DNA of 64,000 nucleotides. It comes from Pseudomonas sp. SJZ074 (GTDB lineage: Bacteria > Pseudomonadota > Gammaproteobacteria > Pseudomonadales > Pseudomonadaceae). Below, piece after piece: positions 41,955-51,139 of this stretch (positions are counted from its first letter, which is position 1; every line of letters starts with the position of its first letter). Under the pieces are notes generated by a model. It was not told the DNA's origin. It saw only the letters and a list, made by a program, of their open reading frames with translations, and searched no databases. The translations under genes and the position numbers were made by a program. The stretch covers positions 62,001 to 126,000 of the forward strand of contig NZ_VIUE01000011.1 of assembly GCF_007828215.1 (NCBI RefSeq). Direction: 5' to 3'.

Positions 41955-41960
41955 TATAAT
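41955..41960 (+). promoter_or_regulatory. -10 element of pyrD
   Basis: TATAAT, 36 bases before the pyrD ATG. No good -35 is seen at 16-18 bases spacing, so an activator may be needed. No pyrimidine-type attenuator is evident in the short leader. Confidence 0.55.
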
Positions 41961-41996
41961 CGCCGCCTCATTTCGTCGCCCGAGTCAAAGCCGCCC

Positions 41997-43016
41997 ATGT
42001 ACACCCTGGCCCGTGAACTGCTGTTCAAACTCTCCCCGGAAACCTCCCACGATCTGTCCCTGGACCTGATCGGCGCGGGCGGACGTTTGGGCCTCAATGG
42101 TCTGTTGTGCAAGGCGCCGGCATCGTTGCCAGTGAATGTGATGGGCCTGCAATTCCCCAACCCGGTCGGGTTGGCGGCGGGCCTGGACAAGAACGGCGCG
42201 GCCATCGACGGCTTCGCGCAATTGGGGTTCGGCTTCGTGGAAATCGGCACCGTCACGCCACGGCCACAGCCGGGCAACCCCAAGCCACGGCTGTTTCGCC
42301 TGCCGCAAGCCGAGGCGATCATCAACCGTATGGGCTTCAACAACCTGGGAGTGGACAACCTGCTGGCCCGCGTGGCTGCCGCCAAATACGAAGGCGTGCT
42401 GGGCATCAATATCGGCAAGAACTTCGACACGCCGGTGGACCGTGCCGTCGACGATTACCTGATATGCCTGGACAAGGTCTACGCCCATGCCAGCTATGTC
42501 ACCGTCAACGTCAGCTCCCCGAACACTCCGGGGCTGCGCAGCCTGCAGTTCGGTGACTCCCTCAAGCAACTACTGGCCGACCTGGCCAGGCGCCGTGCCG
42601 AGCTGGCGGTGACCCATGGCCGGCATGTGCCGTTGGCGATCAAGATCGCGCCGGACATGACCGACGAAGAAACCGCCCAAGTGGCCCAGGCCCTGGTCGA
42701 GACAGGTATGGATGCGGTAATCGCCACCAACACCACGCTGGGCCGCGAAGGCGTCGAAGGGCTGGAGCACGGTGACGAAGCGGGAGGATTGTCCGGCGCG
42801 CCGGTACGTGACAAGAGCACCCACACGGTGAAGGTGCTGGCTGGGGAGCTGGCGGGACGCTTGCCGATCATCGCTGCGGGTGGGGTCACCGAAGGACGGC
42901 ATGCCGCCGAGAAGATCACCGCAGGGGCAAGCCTGGTGCAGATTTATTCGGGCTTCATCTACAAGGGGCCGGCGTTGATTCGTGAGTCGGTGGATGCGAT
43001 TGCGGCGTTGGGCTGA
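41997..43016 (+). CDS. pyrD: Dihydroorotate dehydrogenase (quinone), class 2
   Basis: Oxidises dihydroorotate to orotate using the membrane quinone pool, the fourth step of pyrimidine synthesis. The class-2 N-terminal membrane-associating helix region [22 protein letters not shown] is kept. FMN-binding and catalytic segments are [35 protein letters not shown] (catalytic Ser), and [28 protein letters not shown]. 339 residues is normal. Start at 41997; the longer frame covers the promoter. Confidence 0.95.
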   Translation: MYTLARELLFKLSPETSHDLSLDLIGAGGRLGLNGLLCKAPASLPVNVMGLQFPNPVGLAAGLDKNGAAIDGFAQLGFGFVEIGTVTPRPQPGNPKPRLFRLPQAEAIINRMGFNNLGVDNLLARVAAAKYEGVLGINIGKNFDTPVDRAVDDYLICLDKVYAHASYVTVNVSSPNTPGLRSLQFGDSLKQLLADLARRRAELAVTHGRHVPLAIKIAPDMTDEETAQVAQALVETGMDAVIATNTTLGREGVEGLEHGDEAGGLSGAPVRDKSTHTVKVLAGELAGRLPIIAAGGVTEGRHAAEKITAGASLVQIYSGFIYKGPALIRESVDAIAALG

Positions 43017-43041
43017 TTTCGCGGCTGGCAGATGTTTCTCT

Positions 43042-43071
43042 GTGGCGAGGGGATAAATCCCCTCGCCACAA
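43042..43071. repeat. Perfect 14-bp palindrome, GTGGCGAGGGGA type
   Basis: TGTGGCGAGGGGAT, AA, ATCCCCTCGCCACA. A known style of Pseudomonas extragenic palindrome, distinct from the GTGGGAGCGGG REP. It lies 26 bases after pyrD and may double as a transcript end. A diverged copy is at 10249. Confidence 0.8.
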
Positions 43072-43130
43072 GAGTGTTCGCAACTTGAATTCTGAGCAGG
43101 TCACACACACCGATACATAACCCGCCCATT

Positions 43131-43155
43131 AAAAAGGGCTCCTCAAAGGAGCCCC
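43131..43155 (-). terminator. Intrinsic terminator of rmf
   Basis: Minus strand GGGGCTCCT, TTG, AGGAGCCC then five T. It lies about 90 bases after the rmf stop. Confidence 0.9.
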
Positions 43156-43247
43156 TGGGCCGTAGCCCGCCGTCCGGATGGGACGCGCGTGGTTAAATCG
43201 TTATGTGTGGAACGAAATTGTCGAGTTCCTGAGTATTGAGCCCTGTG

Positions 43248-43463
43248 TCAGCCGACGGCGTGAAGTTCGTTGAGTCTGTGGATACCCGCAGTGCCGGTCA
43301 TACCGTCCCAGTTGTCGCCGCGTCCTTCTCGCCAGCCATTGATCCAGGCTTGACGTACCGACGGTAGAGTAAAGGGGCAAAGCTCACGGGATTTACCACC
43401 AACACCATATTGGTAACCGCGTAAAAATGCTCTTTCCAACGGATCACGCTTAAGTCTTCTCAT
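43248..43463 (-). CDS. rmf: Ribosome modulation factor Rmf
   Basis: A 71-residue basic protein that binds 70S ribosomes in stationary phase and drives 100S dimer formation (hibernation). The N-terminus MRRLKRDPLERAFLRGYQYGVGGKSRELCPF is diagnostic; the family helix VRQAWINGWREGR follows. It has a long structured 5' leader with four successive hairpins (43501-43594). Monocistronic. Confidence 0.96.
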   Translation of the reverse strand: MRRLKRDPLERAFLRGYQYGVGGKSRELCPFTLPSVRQAWINGWREGRGDNWDGMTGTAGIHRLNELHAVG

Positions 43464-43500
43464 AGGGTATTGCCCTCACTTGTTGACTGTTACTTCGCGT

Positions 43501-43594
43501 CGGCCTCTGTTGAGGCCGGGGCAGAATCATTCTGCCGTTGGTGGCTCGTTGCCGGCGTGACGAGCCAAGGTGTTGGCGCCGTTGTGGCGTCAAC
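43501..43594 (-). ncRNA. rmf leader RNA (rmf motif)
   Basis: Four consecutive hairpins in 94 bases: CGGCCTC/GAGGCCG (43501-43518), GCAGA/TCTGC (43521-43535), GGCTCGT/ACGAGCC (43543-43566) and GTTGGCGCC/GGCGTCAAC (43572-43594). They lie just upstream of rmf on its transcript. A conserved structured RNA named the rmf motif is known upstream of this gene in Pseudomonas and fits position and form. Confidence 0.75.
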
Positions 43595-43883
43595 CTGTGT
43601 TGAGTTCTAACCAAAGCGTCACATGGATGGAATGATCGTTTTGTCATAAGCACGTAACATTAAAGAGGTTAGGGCGATAAGTAACAGTGTGTTCAGCGTC
43701 CGCTTTTCAGCAAGACCCCTGTATGATCGGCCCTGCGTTGAAAGGCGCTGCCTTTTCCCGGATGAGAATGTCCCCCTGTTGCACTCGGGTACTATTCGAC
43801 GAAAGGGGTGACTTTTCATCAGTTTGTTACACCGAATTTTTTATCTGCCCTCGCATCTAAGCTCTTTTAACCTGAGCGGCGAG

Positions 43884-43932
43884 GGTGGCACGGCACACTT
43901 TCGTGCCACCGGGTGCTCTTTTAGAAAAGCAC
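43884..43932 (+). promoter_or_regulatory. Two hairpins upstream of rlmKL
   Basis: GGTGGCACG/CGTGCCACC (9-bp perfect stem, 43884-43910) followed by GGTGC with TTTT pairing AAAA and GCACC (about 43912-43932). The first is followed by a short T-run, so it may act as an attenuator or be the end of an upstream small transcript. Confidence 0.45.
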
Positions 43933-43996
43933 CTGATTGAACCTGACCCGGCAATGCGTTGCCCCGGTCCACTAGCCAAAGGCTCTGGAACTCCCC

Positions 43997-46282
43997 ATGT
44001 CCGATCGTTTCGAACTCTTCCTCACCTGCCCCAAGGGCCTCGAAGGCCTGCTACTCGAGGAAGCCATCGGGCTTGGCCTTGAAGAGGCGCGCGAACACAC
44101 CTCGGCCGTTCGCGGCGTGGCCGACATGGAAACGGCCTATCGCCTGTGCCTGTGGTCACGCCTGGCCAATCGCGTGTTGCTGGTGCTCAAGCGTTTTCCC
44201 ATGAAAAACGCCGAGGACCTGTACCACGGCGTGCTGGACGTCGATTGGCAGGATCACATGCTGGCCGATGGCACCCTGGCGGTCGAGTTCAGCGGCCACG
44301 GCTCCGGCATCGACAACACTCACTTCGGCGCCTTGAAGGTCAAGGACGCCATCGTCGACAAGCTGCGCACTCCCTCTGGCGAGCGACCCACCATCGACAA
44401 GCTCAACCCGGACCTGCGTATCCACCTGCGCCTGGACCGCGGCGAAGCGATCCTCTCCCTGGACCTGTCCGGTCACAGCCTGCACCAGCGTGGTTATCGC
44501 CTGCAGCAAGGTGCCGCGCCACTGAAGGAAAACCTCGCCGCCGCTGTCCTGATCCGTGCCGGCTGGCCGCGCATTGCCGCCGAAGGCGGCGCCCTGGCCG
44601 ACCCGATGTGCGGCGTCGGCACCTTCCTGGTGGAAGCGGGCATGATTGCCACCGATATGGCGCCGAACCTGCGTCGCCAGCAATGGGGTTTCACCGCATG
44701 GCTGGGCCACGTGCCGGCGCTGTGGAAGAAACTCCACGAAGAAGCCACCGCCCGCGCCGCCGCCGGGCTGGCCAAGCCACCCCTGTGGATTCGCGGTTAT
44801 GAAGCCGACCCACGGCTGATCCAGCCAGGTCGCAACAACGTCGAGCGTGCCGGCCTGAGCGAGTGGATCAAGATCTATCAAGGTGAGGTCGCCACGTTCG
44901 AGCCGCGTCCGGACCAGAACCAGAAAGGCCTGGTGATCTGCAACCCACCGTACGGCGAGCGTCTGGGCGATGAGGCCAGCCTGCTTTACCTCTACCAGAA
45001 CCTCGGTGAGCGCCTGCGCCAGGCGTGCCTGAACTGGGAGGCTGCGGTATTCACCGGCGCTCCGGACCTGGGCAAGCGCATGGGTATCCGCAGCCACAAG
45101 CAGTATTCTTTCTGGAACGGCGCCTTGCCGTGCAAGTTGCTGCTGATCAAGGTACTGCCGGACCAGTTCGTCACCGGCGAGCGTCGCACACCGGAACAGC
45201 GTCAGGCCGAGCGTGAGCAAGCCCGCCTTGACCAGGAAGAGCAGGGACAGGCGCCTGAGGTACCGCAAGAGCGCCAGTACAACAAGAATGGCAACCCGAT
45301 CAAACCGACACCGGCCCCCGCGCCTGTGGTCGAGCAGGCGCGCTTGAGCGAAGGCGGGCAGATGTTCGCCAATCGCCTGCAAAAGAATCTCAAGCAACTG
45401 GGCAAATGGGTCAAGCGCGAAGGCGTGGACTGCTATCGGGTCTACGACGCCGATATGCCGGAATACTCCATGGCGATCGACCTCTATCACGACTGGGTGC
45501 ACGTGCAGGAATATGCCGCGCCGAAATCCATTGACCCGGAAAAGGCTTCGGCCCGGTTGTTCGATGCCCTGGCGGCCATTCCCCAGGCGCTGAATGTCGA
45601 CAAGAGCCACGTCGTGATCAAACGTCGCGAGCGCCAGAGCGGCACCAGGCAATACGAGCGCCAGAGCGCCCAGGGCAAGTTCACCGAGGTCAACGAAGGT
45701 GGCGTGAAGCTGCTGGTCAACCTGACCGACTACCTGGATACCGGGCTGTTCCTCGATCACCGGCCGATGCGCCTGCGGATCCAGAAGGAGGCGGCTGGCA
45801 AGCGCTTCCTCAACCTGTTCTGCTACACCGCGACCGCCAGCGTCCATGCCGCCAAGGGCGGAGCCCGCAGCACCACCAGCGTCGATCTGTCGAAAACCTA
45901 CCTGGACTGGGCGCGACGCAACCTGTCGCTCAATGGTTTTTCCGACAAAAACCGCCTGGAGCAGGGCGATGTGATGGCCTGGCTTGAAGCCAGCCGTGAC
46001 GAATATGACCTGATTTTCATCGACCCGCCGACCTTCTCCAACTCCAAGCGCATGGAAGGCGTATTCGATGTGCAGCGCGATCACGTCCAGTTGCTGGACC
46101 TGGCCATGGCTCGCCTGGCGCCGGGTGGCGTGTTGTATTTCTCCAACAATTTCCGCAAGTTCCAGCTCGAGGACAATCTCGGCGAGCGTTATGCGGTGGA
46201 GGAAATCACCGCCGCTACCATCGATCCGGACTTTGTCCGCAACAACAAGATTCACCGTGCCTGGAAAATCATGGCTCGTTGA
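43997..46282 (+). CDS. rlmL: 23S rRNA methyltransferase RlmKL (bifunctional)
   Basis: A fused enzyme: the N-terminal THUMP domain plus RlmL makes N2-methylguanosine at G2445, and the C-terminal RlmK makes N7-methylguanosine at G2069 (E. coli numbering). Visible motifs are DPMCGVGTFLVEAG, ICNPPYGERLGDEASL (N2-guanine motif NPPYG), and in the C-terminal half KRFLNLFCYTATASVHAAKGG and IDPPTFSNSKRM. A low-complexity Pro/Gln/Glu-rich linker (about residues 395-450) joins the halves. 761 residues; normal is about 700-760. Confidence 0.95.
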   Translation: MSDRFELFLTCPKGLEGLLLEEAIGLGLEEAREHTSAVRGVADMETAYRLCLWSRLANRVLLVLKRFPMKNAEDLYHGVLDVDWQDHMLADGTLAVEFSGHGSGIDNTHFGALKVKDAIVDKLRTPSGERPTIDKLNPDLRIHLRLDRGEAILSLDLSGHSLHQRGYRLQQGAAPLKENLAAAVLIRAGWPRIAAEGGALADPMCGVGTFLVEAGMIATDMAPNLRRQQWGFTAWLGHVPALWKKLHEEATARAAAGLAKPPLWIRGYEADPRLIQPGRNNVERAGLSEWIKIYQGEVATFEPRPDQNQKGLVICNPPYGERLGDEASLLYLYQNLGERLRQACLNWEAAVFTGAPDLGKRMGIRSHKQYSFWNGALPCKLLLIKVLPDQFVTGERRTPEQRQAEREQARLDQEEQGQAPEVPQERQYNKNGNPIKPTPAPAPVVEQARLSEGGQMFANRLQKNLKQLGKWVKREGVDCYRVYDADMPEYSMAIDLYHDWVHVQEYAAPKSIDPEKASARLFDALAAIPQALNVDKSHVVIKRRERQSGTRQYERQSAQGKFTEVNEGGVKLLVNLTDYLDTGLFLDHRPMRLRIQKEAAGKRFLNLFCYTATASVHAAKGGARSTTSVDLSKTYLDWARRNLSLNGFSDKNRLEQGDVMAWLEASRDEYDLIFIDPPTFSNSKRMEGVFDVQRDHVQLLDLAMARLAPGGVLYFSNNFRKFQLEDNLGERYAVEEITAATIDPDFVRNNKIHRAWKIMAR

Positions 46283-46423
46283 AAATCCTCGATTGGATCC
46301 ACGGAGCCTTGTAGATCAAGGCTTCCAGCCGATTTTAGGACTGGTCAAAGTGATGGCTAATAGCTATAACTGAGGCTGTGGCCAGGGCTGTACCGACGCC
46401 TGCCCCTTTTTCGAGTTGTGTCT

Positions 46424-48808
46424 ATGGCATTGCATCCGGTGCGCCCCAGGATCCTGGGCTTTATCAGCGAAGATGTATCGGCCTGGCTGGTGGCTTCGCT
46501 GGTGTTGCTGGCCGGGATATTCCTGACCGGTTTGCTGAGTTGGGCGATGATGAGCCTGTTCAACCAGCAACTTCGCCAGCGCTTCGAACTGCAAGCCGAA
46601 GAGCGCTTCAGCCGTATCGAGGAAAGATTTCAGGAGCAGGAGCAGCGCCTCGACAGCCTGCGGCGTTTCTTTGCCAACTCGGTGGAGGTTTCCGAAAAGG
46701 AATTCCATGGCTACGCCGAACCGTTGTTGCGGCGTACCCAGGCCTTTGCCTGGGCGCCACGAGTGCTTCGCGACGAGCGGCAGGCATTCGAACAACGGGA
46801 ACGGAATAAGCGAGTCAACTCCTTCATCATCCGGGAAGCGGACGATTCAGGCGGTTTGCGGCAGGCTGCGGAACGGGACGAGTACGCGCCGATCCTCTAT
46901 ATGCAGTGCCAGGCTTGCCAAGAGACAACGCTGGGTTTCGACCTGCTTTCCCATCCATTGCGTCGCGCCGCGCTCGAGCGTGCTCGTCGCCAGAATAGCC
47001 TGGCGGTATCGCAGCCATTGGATCTGGTGGATGTCGGTCCTGCCTTTATCCGTGGCGTGTTGCTGGTGGCACCGGTCACCCGGGGGCCCTCTACGGAGCC
47101 TTTCGGTTATGTGGTAGCGGCCATCAGCATGCGCCAACTGGTGGGTGATGGCTTGCCGTCGGCCAGCCATGACAACCTTTCGATGCGCGTTCTGGACCTG
47201 TCCGATGCCGATCAGGAGGAGGTGCTGTTCGAGTCCCCCGGGCTCCCCGGGGACAGTGATCTGGCAGCGACCCGTGTGCTGCGTCTGGCGGAGCATGATT
47301 ACCGGGTAGAGCTACGACCCAGTCGCACGTTCCTGTCGACCAACCACTCCGCGATGTCGGGTCTGGTGGTATTGGGCGGTTTGCTCAGTTTTCTGCTCAG
47401 TGCCTTGCTCTACGTCCTGGTCAGCCAGCGCCAACGGGCCCTGACTCTGGTGGAGCAGCGTACCCAGGAACTGCGCGCTCGGGAACAGGAACTGCGGGGT
47501 ACCCACAGCCAGTTGCGCGGCGTGCTGGATGCCGCGACCCAGGTCGCGATCATCGCCACGGATCTGCGTGGGGTCATCACCACGTTCAATGCCGGCGCCG
47601 AACAGATGCTGGGCTACCAAAGCTGCGAAGTCCTGCAGAGCATGACCCTCGAAAGCCTCCATGTGCCGCGGGAGCTCCAGGCCCGGGCCGCAGAGCTTGG
47701 CGCCCGATTCGGCAAGCCGATTCCTACCTGTCACGCGATGCTGCTCGAAGGTGGCGAGGCGGGCGGCCAGCAGGCCCGGGAGTGGACCCTGGTACGGCGT
47801 GACGGCAGCCACTTGACCGTGAACATGCTGGCCACGCCCGTGCTCGACGACCAGGGGCTCTGGGTCGGGCACCTGGCGATTTGCATCGACATCACCGAAC
47901 GCAAGCGCGTCCATGAGGCCCTGGCGGCCCGGGACTTGCTGCTGAAGAAACTCAGTGCCCATGTACCTGGCGGCATCTACCAGTTCAAAATGGATTTCAA
48001 CGGTCGTTTCAGCGTGATCTATGCCAGCGATGGCATTCGTGACATCTATGAGCTGGAGCCCAGCGTGCTGGTCCAGAACGCCGAAGCTGTTTTCTCCCGC
48101 ATCCATTCACTGGACAACGCGCGGGTCCGAGCGTCGATCCGTGCCTCGGCCGACACCCTGAGCCCATGGCGCGAAGAATATCGGGTGCAACTGCCACAGC
48201 GTGGCCTGCGCTGGGTGCGTGGCGAGGCCACACCCGAGCAACTGCCGGGCGGTGGCGTGTTGTGGCATGGCTATATCTCCGATATTTCCGATCTCAAGCG
48301 GGTGGAAGAAGAGTTGCGCGCATTGTCCGTGACCGATGCCTTGACCGGGATTCGCAACCGGCGATATTTCCAGGAGCGCCTGAACTCGGAAATGACCCGG
48401 GTCGAACGCGGTTCTGGGGAGCTTTCGGTCATCATGCTCGACATCGATCACTTCAAGCGCATCAATGATCAGCACGGCCACGCCGTGGGGGACCGGGTGT
48501 TGCAGGCGGTTTGCCTGCGCGTTTCCCAGCGTCTGCGGCGTACCGATGTCTTCTGTCGGCTGGGTGGGGAAGAATTCGTGGTGTTGTGTCCCGACACCGA
48601 TGGTGAAAGCGCCTATGCCTTGGCCATTGGGCTGTGGGAGGGGCTGCGCGGGGCGGAGATCGAGGATGTGGGCGTGGTCACCGCCAGCTTCGGCATCGCC
48701 AGCTGGCGCGCCGGGGAAGGCGCGGATGCCCTGCTGTTACGGGCCGACTCGGGGGTGTACGCGGCGAAGCAGGCCGGACGGGATCGGGTCGAGATGCAGG
48801 TGGGGTAG
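46424..48808 (+). CDS. Diguanylate cyclase with CHASE and PAS domains
   Basis: Makes cyclic di-GMP. An N-terminal membrane segment (about residues 18-42), a periplasmic CHASE domain (RLDSLRRFFANSVEVSEKEFHGYAEPLL), a second membrane segment (SGLVVLGGLLSFLLSALLYVLV), a PAS domain (residues 340-470), a second PAS-like domain (480-610), and GGDEF with active site LGGEEF. The inhibitory I-site RRTD lies five residues before it, so the enzyme should be product-inhibited. No EAL domain. GTG at 46418 is an alternative start. Signal unknown. Confidence 0.91.
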   Translation: MALHPVRPRILGFISEDVSAWLVASLVLLAGIFLTGLLSWAMMSLFNQQLRQRFELQAEERFSRIEERFQEQEQRLDSLRRFFANSVEVSEKEFHGYAEPLLRRTQAFAWAPRVLRDERQAFEQRERNKRVNSFIIREADDSGGLRQAAERDEYAPILYMQCQACQETTLGFDLLSHPLRRAALERARRQNSLAVSQPLDLVDVGPAFIRGVLLVAPVTRGPSTEPFGYVVAAISMRQLVGDGLPSASHDNLSMRVLDLSDADQEEVLFESPGLPGDSDLAATRVLRLAEHDYRVELRPSRTFLSTNHSAMSGLVVLGGLLSFLLSALLYVLVSQRQRALTLVEQRTQELRAREQELRGTHSQLRGVLDAATQVAIIATDLRGVITTFNAGAEQMLGYQSCEVLQSMTLESLHVPRELQARAAELGARFGKPIPTCHAMLLEGGEAGGQQAREWTLVRRDGSHLTVNMLATPVLDDQGLWVGHLAICIDITERKRVHEALAARDLLLKKLSAHVPGGIYQFKMDFNGRFSVIYASDGIRDIYELEPSVLVQNAEAVFSRIHSLDNARVRASIRASADTLSPWREEYRVQLPQRGLRWVRGEATPEQLPGGGVLWHGYISDISDLKRVEEELRALSVTDALTGIRNRRYFQERLNSEMTRVERGSGELSVIMLDIDHFKRINDQHGHAVGDRVLQAVCLRVSQRLRRTDVFCRLGGEEFVVLCPDTDGESAYALAIGLWEGLRGAEIEDVGVVTASFGIASWRAGEGADALLLRADSGVYAAKQAGRDRVEMQVG

Positions 48809-48841
48809 TTCGCAGGTTTGCGCTCGCCACATGTCTCCTGA

Positions 48842-48933
48842 TGTGGGAGCGGGCTTGCTCGCGAAAGGGCCATATCAGGCAATGGAAGTGTTGAATGTCA
48901 CACCGCCTTCGCAAGCAAGCCCGCTCCCCACAT
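48842..48933. repeat. REPIN
   Basis: GTGGGAGCGGGCTTGCTCGC at 48843 facing GCAAGCAAGCCCGCTCCCCAC at 48911, with a diverged right arm. Confidence 0.85.
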
Positions 48934-48949
48934 CAGTTTTTGTTCTGGA

Positions 48950-50416
48950 TCAGAGCACCGAAGCCGTCTGCGGCAGTTTCGGCTGGCGGTACAGGTCCAG
49001 CAGCACCTGGTCCAGCACCGACGAAGCACCCCATGGCTTCGGATCGTTGAGGATCGCTACCACGGCCCAGGTATTGCCGTTGACGTCGCGGCTGAACCCG
49101 GCGATGGCACGCACGGTGTTCAGGGTGCCGGTCTTGATGTGGGCTTCGCCGGCCATGGCCGTGGTCTTGAGGCGTTTGCGCATGGTGCCGTCGGTGCCGA
49201 CAATCGGCATCGAACTGATGTACTCGGCCGCATAGGGGCTGCGCCAGGCGGCTTGCAGCATCGCCGCCATTTCCCGGGCGCTGACCCGTTCGGCGCGGGA
49301 CAGGCCGGAGCCGTTTTCCATCACCAGGTGCGGTGCGGTGATGCCTTTCTTGGCCAGCCATTGGCGCACGACCCTTTGCGCGGCCTTGGCGTCGTCACCG
49401 TCGGCTTCGTTGCGGAACTGTGCACCGAGGCTCAGGAACAACTGCTGAGCCATGGTGTTGTTACTGTACTTGTTGATGTCGCGGATGATCTCCGCCAGGT
49501 CCGGCGAGAATGCCCGGGCCAGCACCTTGGCGTTGCTCGGGGTGGCGGCCAGACGGTCCTTGCCCTGGATGCTGCCGCCCAGTTCTTTCCAGATCGCCCG
49601 CACCGCGCCAGCGGTGTAGGTGGCGTGGTCCAGCAGTGACAGGTAGGTCTGGGAGCTGCAGCCATCGCCCAACTGCCCGCCGACCGTCACGGCCACGCTG
49701 CCGTCCGGCTGGGGTACCGGGTTGTAGCGTACGCCGCCGGTGCATTGCTTGGAATTGACCGCCTTGACCTGGTTATCGATGTGGATGCTGGCAATCGGCG
49801 GCTCCACCGACACCAACACCCGGCCGCCATCATTGCGGGCAACGAAGCGCAGCGCCTTGAGGTTGACCAGCAGGGAGTCGGGCTTGACCAGGAAAGGCTT
49901 GTTTTCATCGTTGCCGTCGTCGTTGAACTCGGGCAGTTGCGGCTGGATGAAGAAGCCGCGGTCGAGCACCAGGTCACCGGTGACCTGTTGTACGCCGTTG
50001 GCGCGCAAGTCGCGCATCAGCAGCCAGAGCTTTTCCATGTTCAGTTTGGGGTCGCCGCCACCCTTGAGGTACAAATTGCCGTTGAGGATCCCGCCGCTGA
50101 GGGTGCCGTCGGTGTAGAACTCGGTCTTCCACTGGTGATTGGGGCCAAGCATTTCCAGGGCGGCGTAGGTGGTCACCAGTTTCATGGTGGAGGCCGGGTT
50201 GACCGAGACGTCGGCGTTGTAGAGGGTCGGGGTGCCGGGGCCATTGAGTGGCACCATCACCAGGGACAGCGCGTCGTCTTGCAGCTTGCTGGTCCTGAGG
50301 GCCTTCTGCACATTGGGCGACAGGGCGGTGTTAATCGTAGCGGCGCTGGTGGAAACGGGGAGGGCCAGGGGAAGAAGAAGGCTGGCCAGGAGCAGTGGAC
50401 GCAAAGATTTGATCAT
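48950..50416 (-). CDS. dacB: D-Ala-D-Ala carboxypeptidase/endopeptidase PBP4 (DacB)
   Basis: Periplasmic class C penicillin-binding protein that trims and cleaves peptidoglycan cross-links. Signal peptide (LRPLLLASLLLPLALPVSTSA) then SxxK in NPASTMKL (about residue 73), SxN in KYSNNTMA, KTG in HIKTGTLN. A large insertion between SxxK and SxN is typical of PBP4. 488 residues. Start at 50416. PBP4 is also a known input of the AmpR/CreBC resistance response in Pseudomonas. Confidence 0.93.
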   Translation of the reverse strand: MIKSLRPLLLASLLLPLALPVSTSAATINTALSPNVQKALRTSKLQDDALSLVMVPLNGPGTPTLYNADVSVNPASTMKLVTTYAALEMLGPNHQWKTEFYTDGTLSGGILNGNLYLKGGGDPKLNMEKLWLLMRDLRANGVQQVTGDLVLDRGFFIQPQLPEFNDDGNDENKPFLVKPDSLLVNLKALRFVARNDGGRVLVSVEPPIASIHIDNQVKAVNSKQCTGGVRYNPVPQPDGSVAVTVGGQLGDGCSSQTYLSLLDHATYTAGAVRAIWKELGGSIQGKDRLAATPSNAKVLARAFSPDLAEIIRDINKYSNNTMAQQLFLSLGAQFRNEADGDDAKAAQRVVRQWLAKKGITAPHLVMENGSGLSRAERVSAREMAAMLQAAWRSPYAAEYISSMPIVGTDGTMRKRLKTTAMAGEAHIKTGTLNTVRAIAGFSRDVNGNTWAVVAILNDPKPWGASSVLDQVLLDLYRQPKLPQTASVL

Positions 50417-50648
50417 GTGTAATAAAACCCTACGGGCGAGGGGAAAAAACGAGGACATGAAAAATGAACGTCCTCAACGGTCAGGAAAGTGTCGGCATTA
50501 TGCCCCAAGGCGCACCGGATGGGCCGTGCCTGAGCCCATTCATGAGGCAATTTTTTACCGACGGTAGGCCGATACACCCGATCAACCGGGCAATCGTCGC
50601 ACCAAACTGGTAAAGTGCCGGCCGTTATTACTGATGAGGATTGTTCCA

Positions 50649-50993
50649 ATGGCGACTAACCGTTCCCGGCGTCTGCGCAAAAAACTGTGTGTGGATGAGT
50701 TTCAAGAGCTGGGTTTCGAACTGAACCTGGATCTCAAAGAAGATCTGGACGATGAGGCGATTGACGCTTTCCTCGACGCTTTCCTGAAAGAAGCCATGGA
50801 AGCCAATGGCCTGGGCTACGTCGGCGGCGACGACTACGGTCTGGTTTGCCTGCAGAAGCGTGGCTCGGTTTCCGAAGAACAACGTGCTGCCGTTGAAGCC
50901 TGGCTCAAGGGCCGCAGCGAACTGACCAACATGACGGTCAGCCCGCTGATCGACGTGTGGCACCCGGACATGCCGATCAACGCCAAGGCGTGA
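50649..50993 (+). CDS. yggL: YggL-family 50S ribosome-binding protein
   Basis: A 114-residue acidic protein with a basic start (MATNRSRRLRKKLCVDEFQELGFEL) and the family segments LDAFLKEAMEANGLGYVGGDDYG and SEEQRAAVEAWLKGR. Relatives bind the large ribosomal subunit. GAGGA upstream of the ATG. Monocistronic with its own terminator. Confidence 0.9.
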   Translation: MATNRSRRLRKKLCVDEFQELGFELNLDLKEDLDDEAIDAFLDAFLKEAMEANGLGYVGGDDYGLVCLQKRGSVSEEQRAAVEAWLKGRSELTNMTVSPLIDVWHPDMPINAKA

Positions 50994-51000
50994 TGTCCTG

Positions 51001-51033
51001 AACCGGCAGCCCGATTGGGCGCCGGTTTTTTTG
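51001..51033 (+). terminator. Intrinsic terminator of yggL
   Basis: AACCGGC with AGCCC pairing GGGC and GCCGGTT, followed by seven T. It starts eight bases after the stop codon. Confidence 0.92.
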
Positions 51034-51069
51034 TGCCTGGCTTTTGAGGTTGGTTGCTCTCTCGGCCTC

Positions 51070-51124
51070 TTTCGCGCTCCCACAGGGTCCCTGCGAACCC
51101 TGTGGGAGCGGGCTTGCTCGCGAA
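51070..51124. repeat. REP pair
   Basis: A diverged unit (TTTCGCGCTCCCACAGGG at 51071) and an intact GTGGGAGCGGGCTTGCTCGC at 51102, in opposite orientation. The spacer is only about ten bases, shorter than in the other REPINs. Confidence 0.75.
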
Positions 51125-51139
51125 TCTTTTAAGAGACTG

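Larger units (their letters stand above)
43464..43996. other. Intergenic region between divergent rmf and rlmKL
   Basis: About 530 bases, no gene. The rmf leader RNA occupies the left part (43501-43594); a pair of hairpins precedes rlmKL at the right (43884-43932). The middle (43600-43880) holds likely promoters, including TATGAT at 43722 on the plus strand, but no repeat or RNA I can name. Confidence 0.7.

Noticed and set aside
44156..46255. Minus-strand open frame of 699 codons opposite rlmKL
   Set aside because: Shadow frame from high GC third positions; no domain or ribosome binding site.
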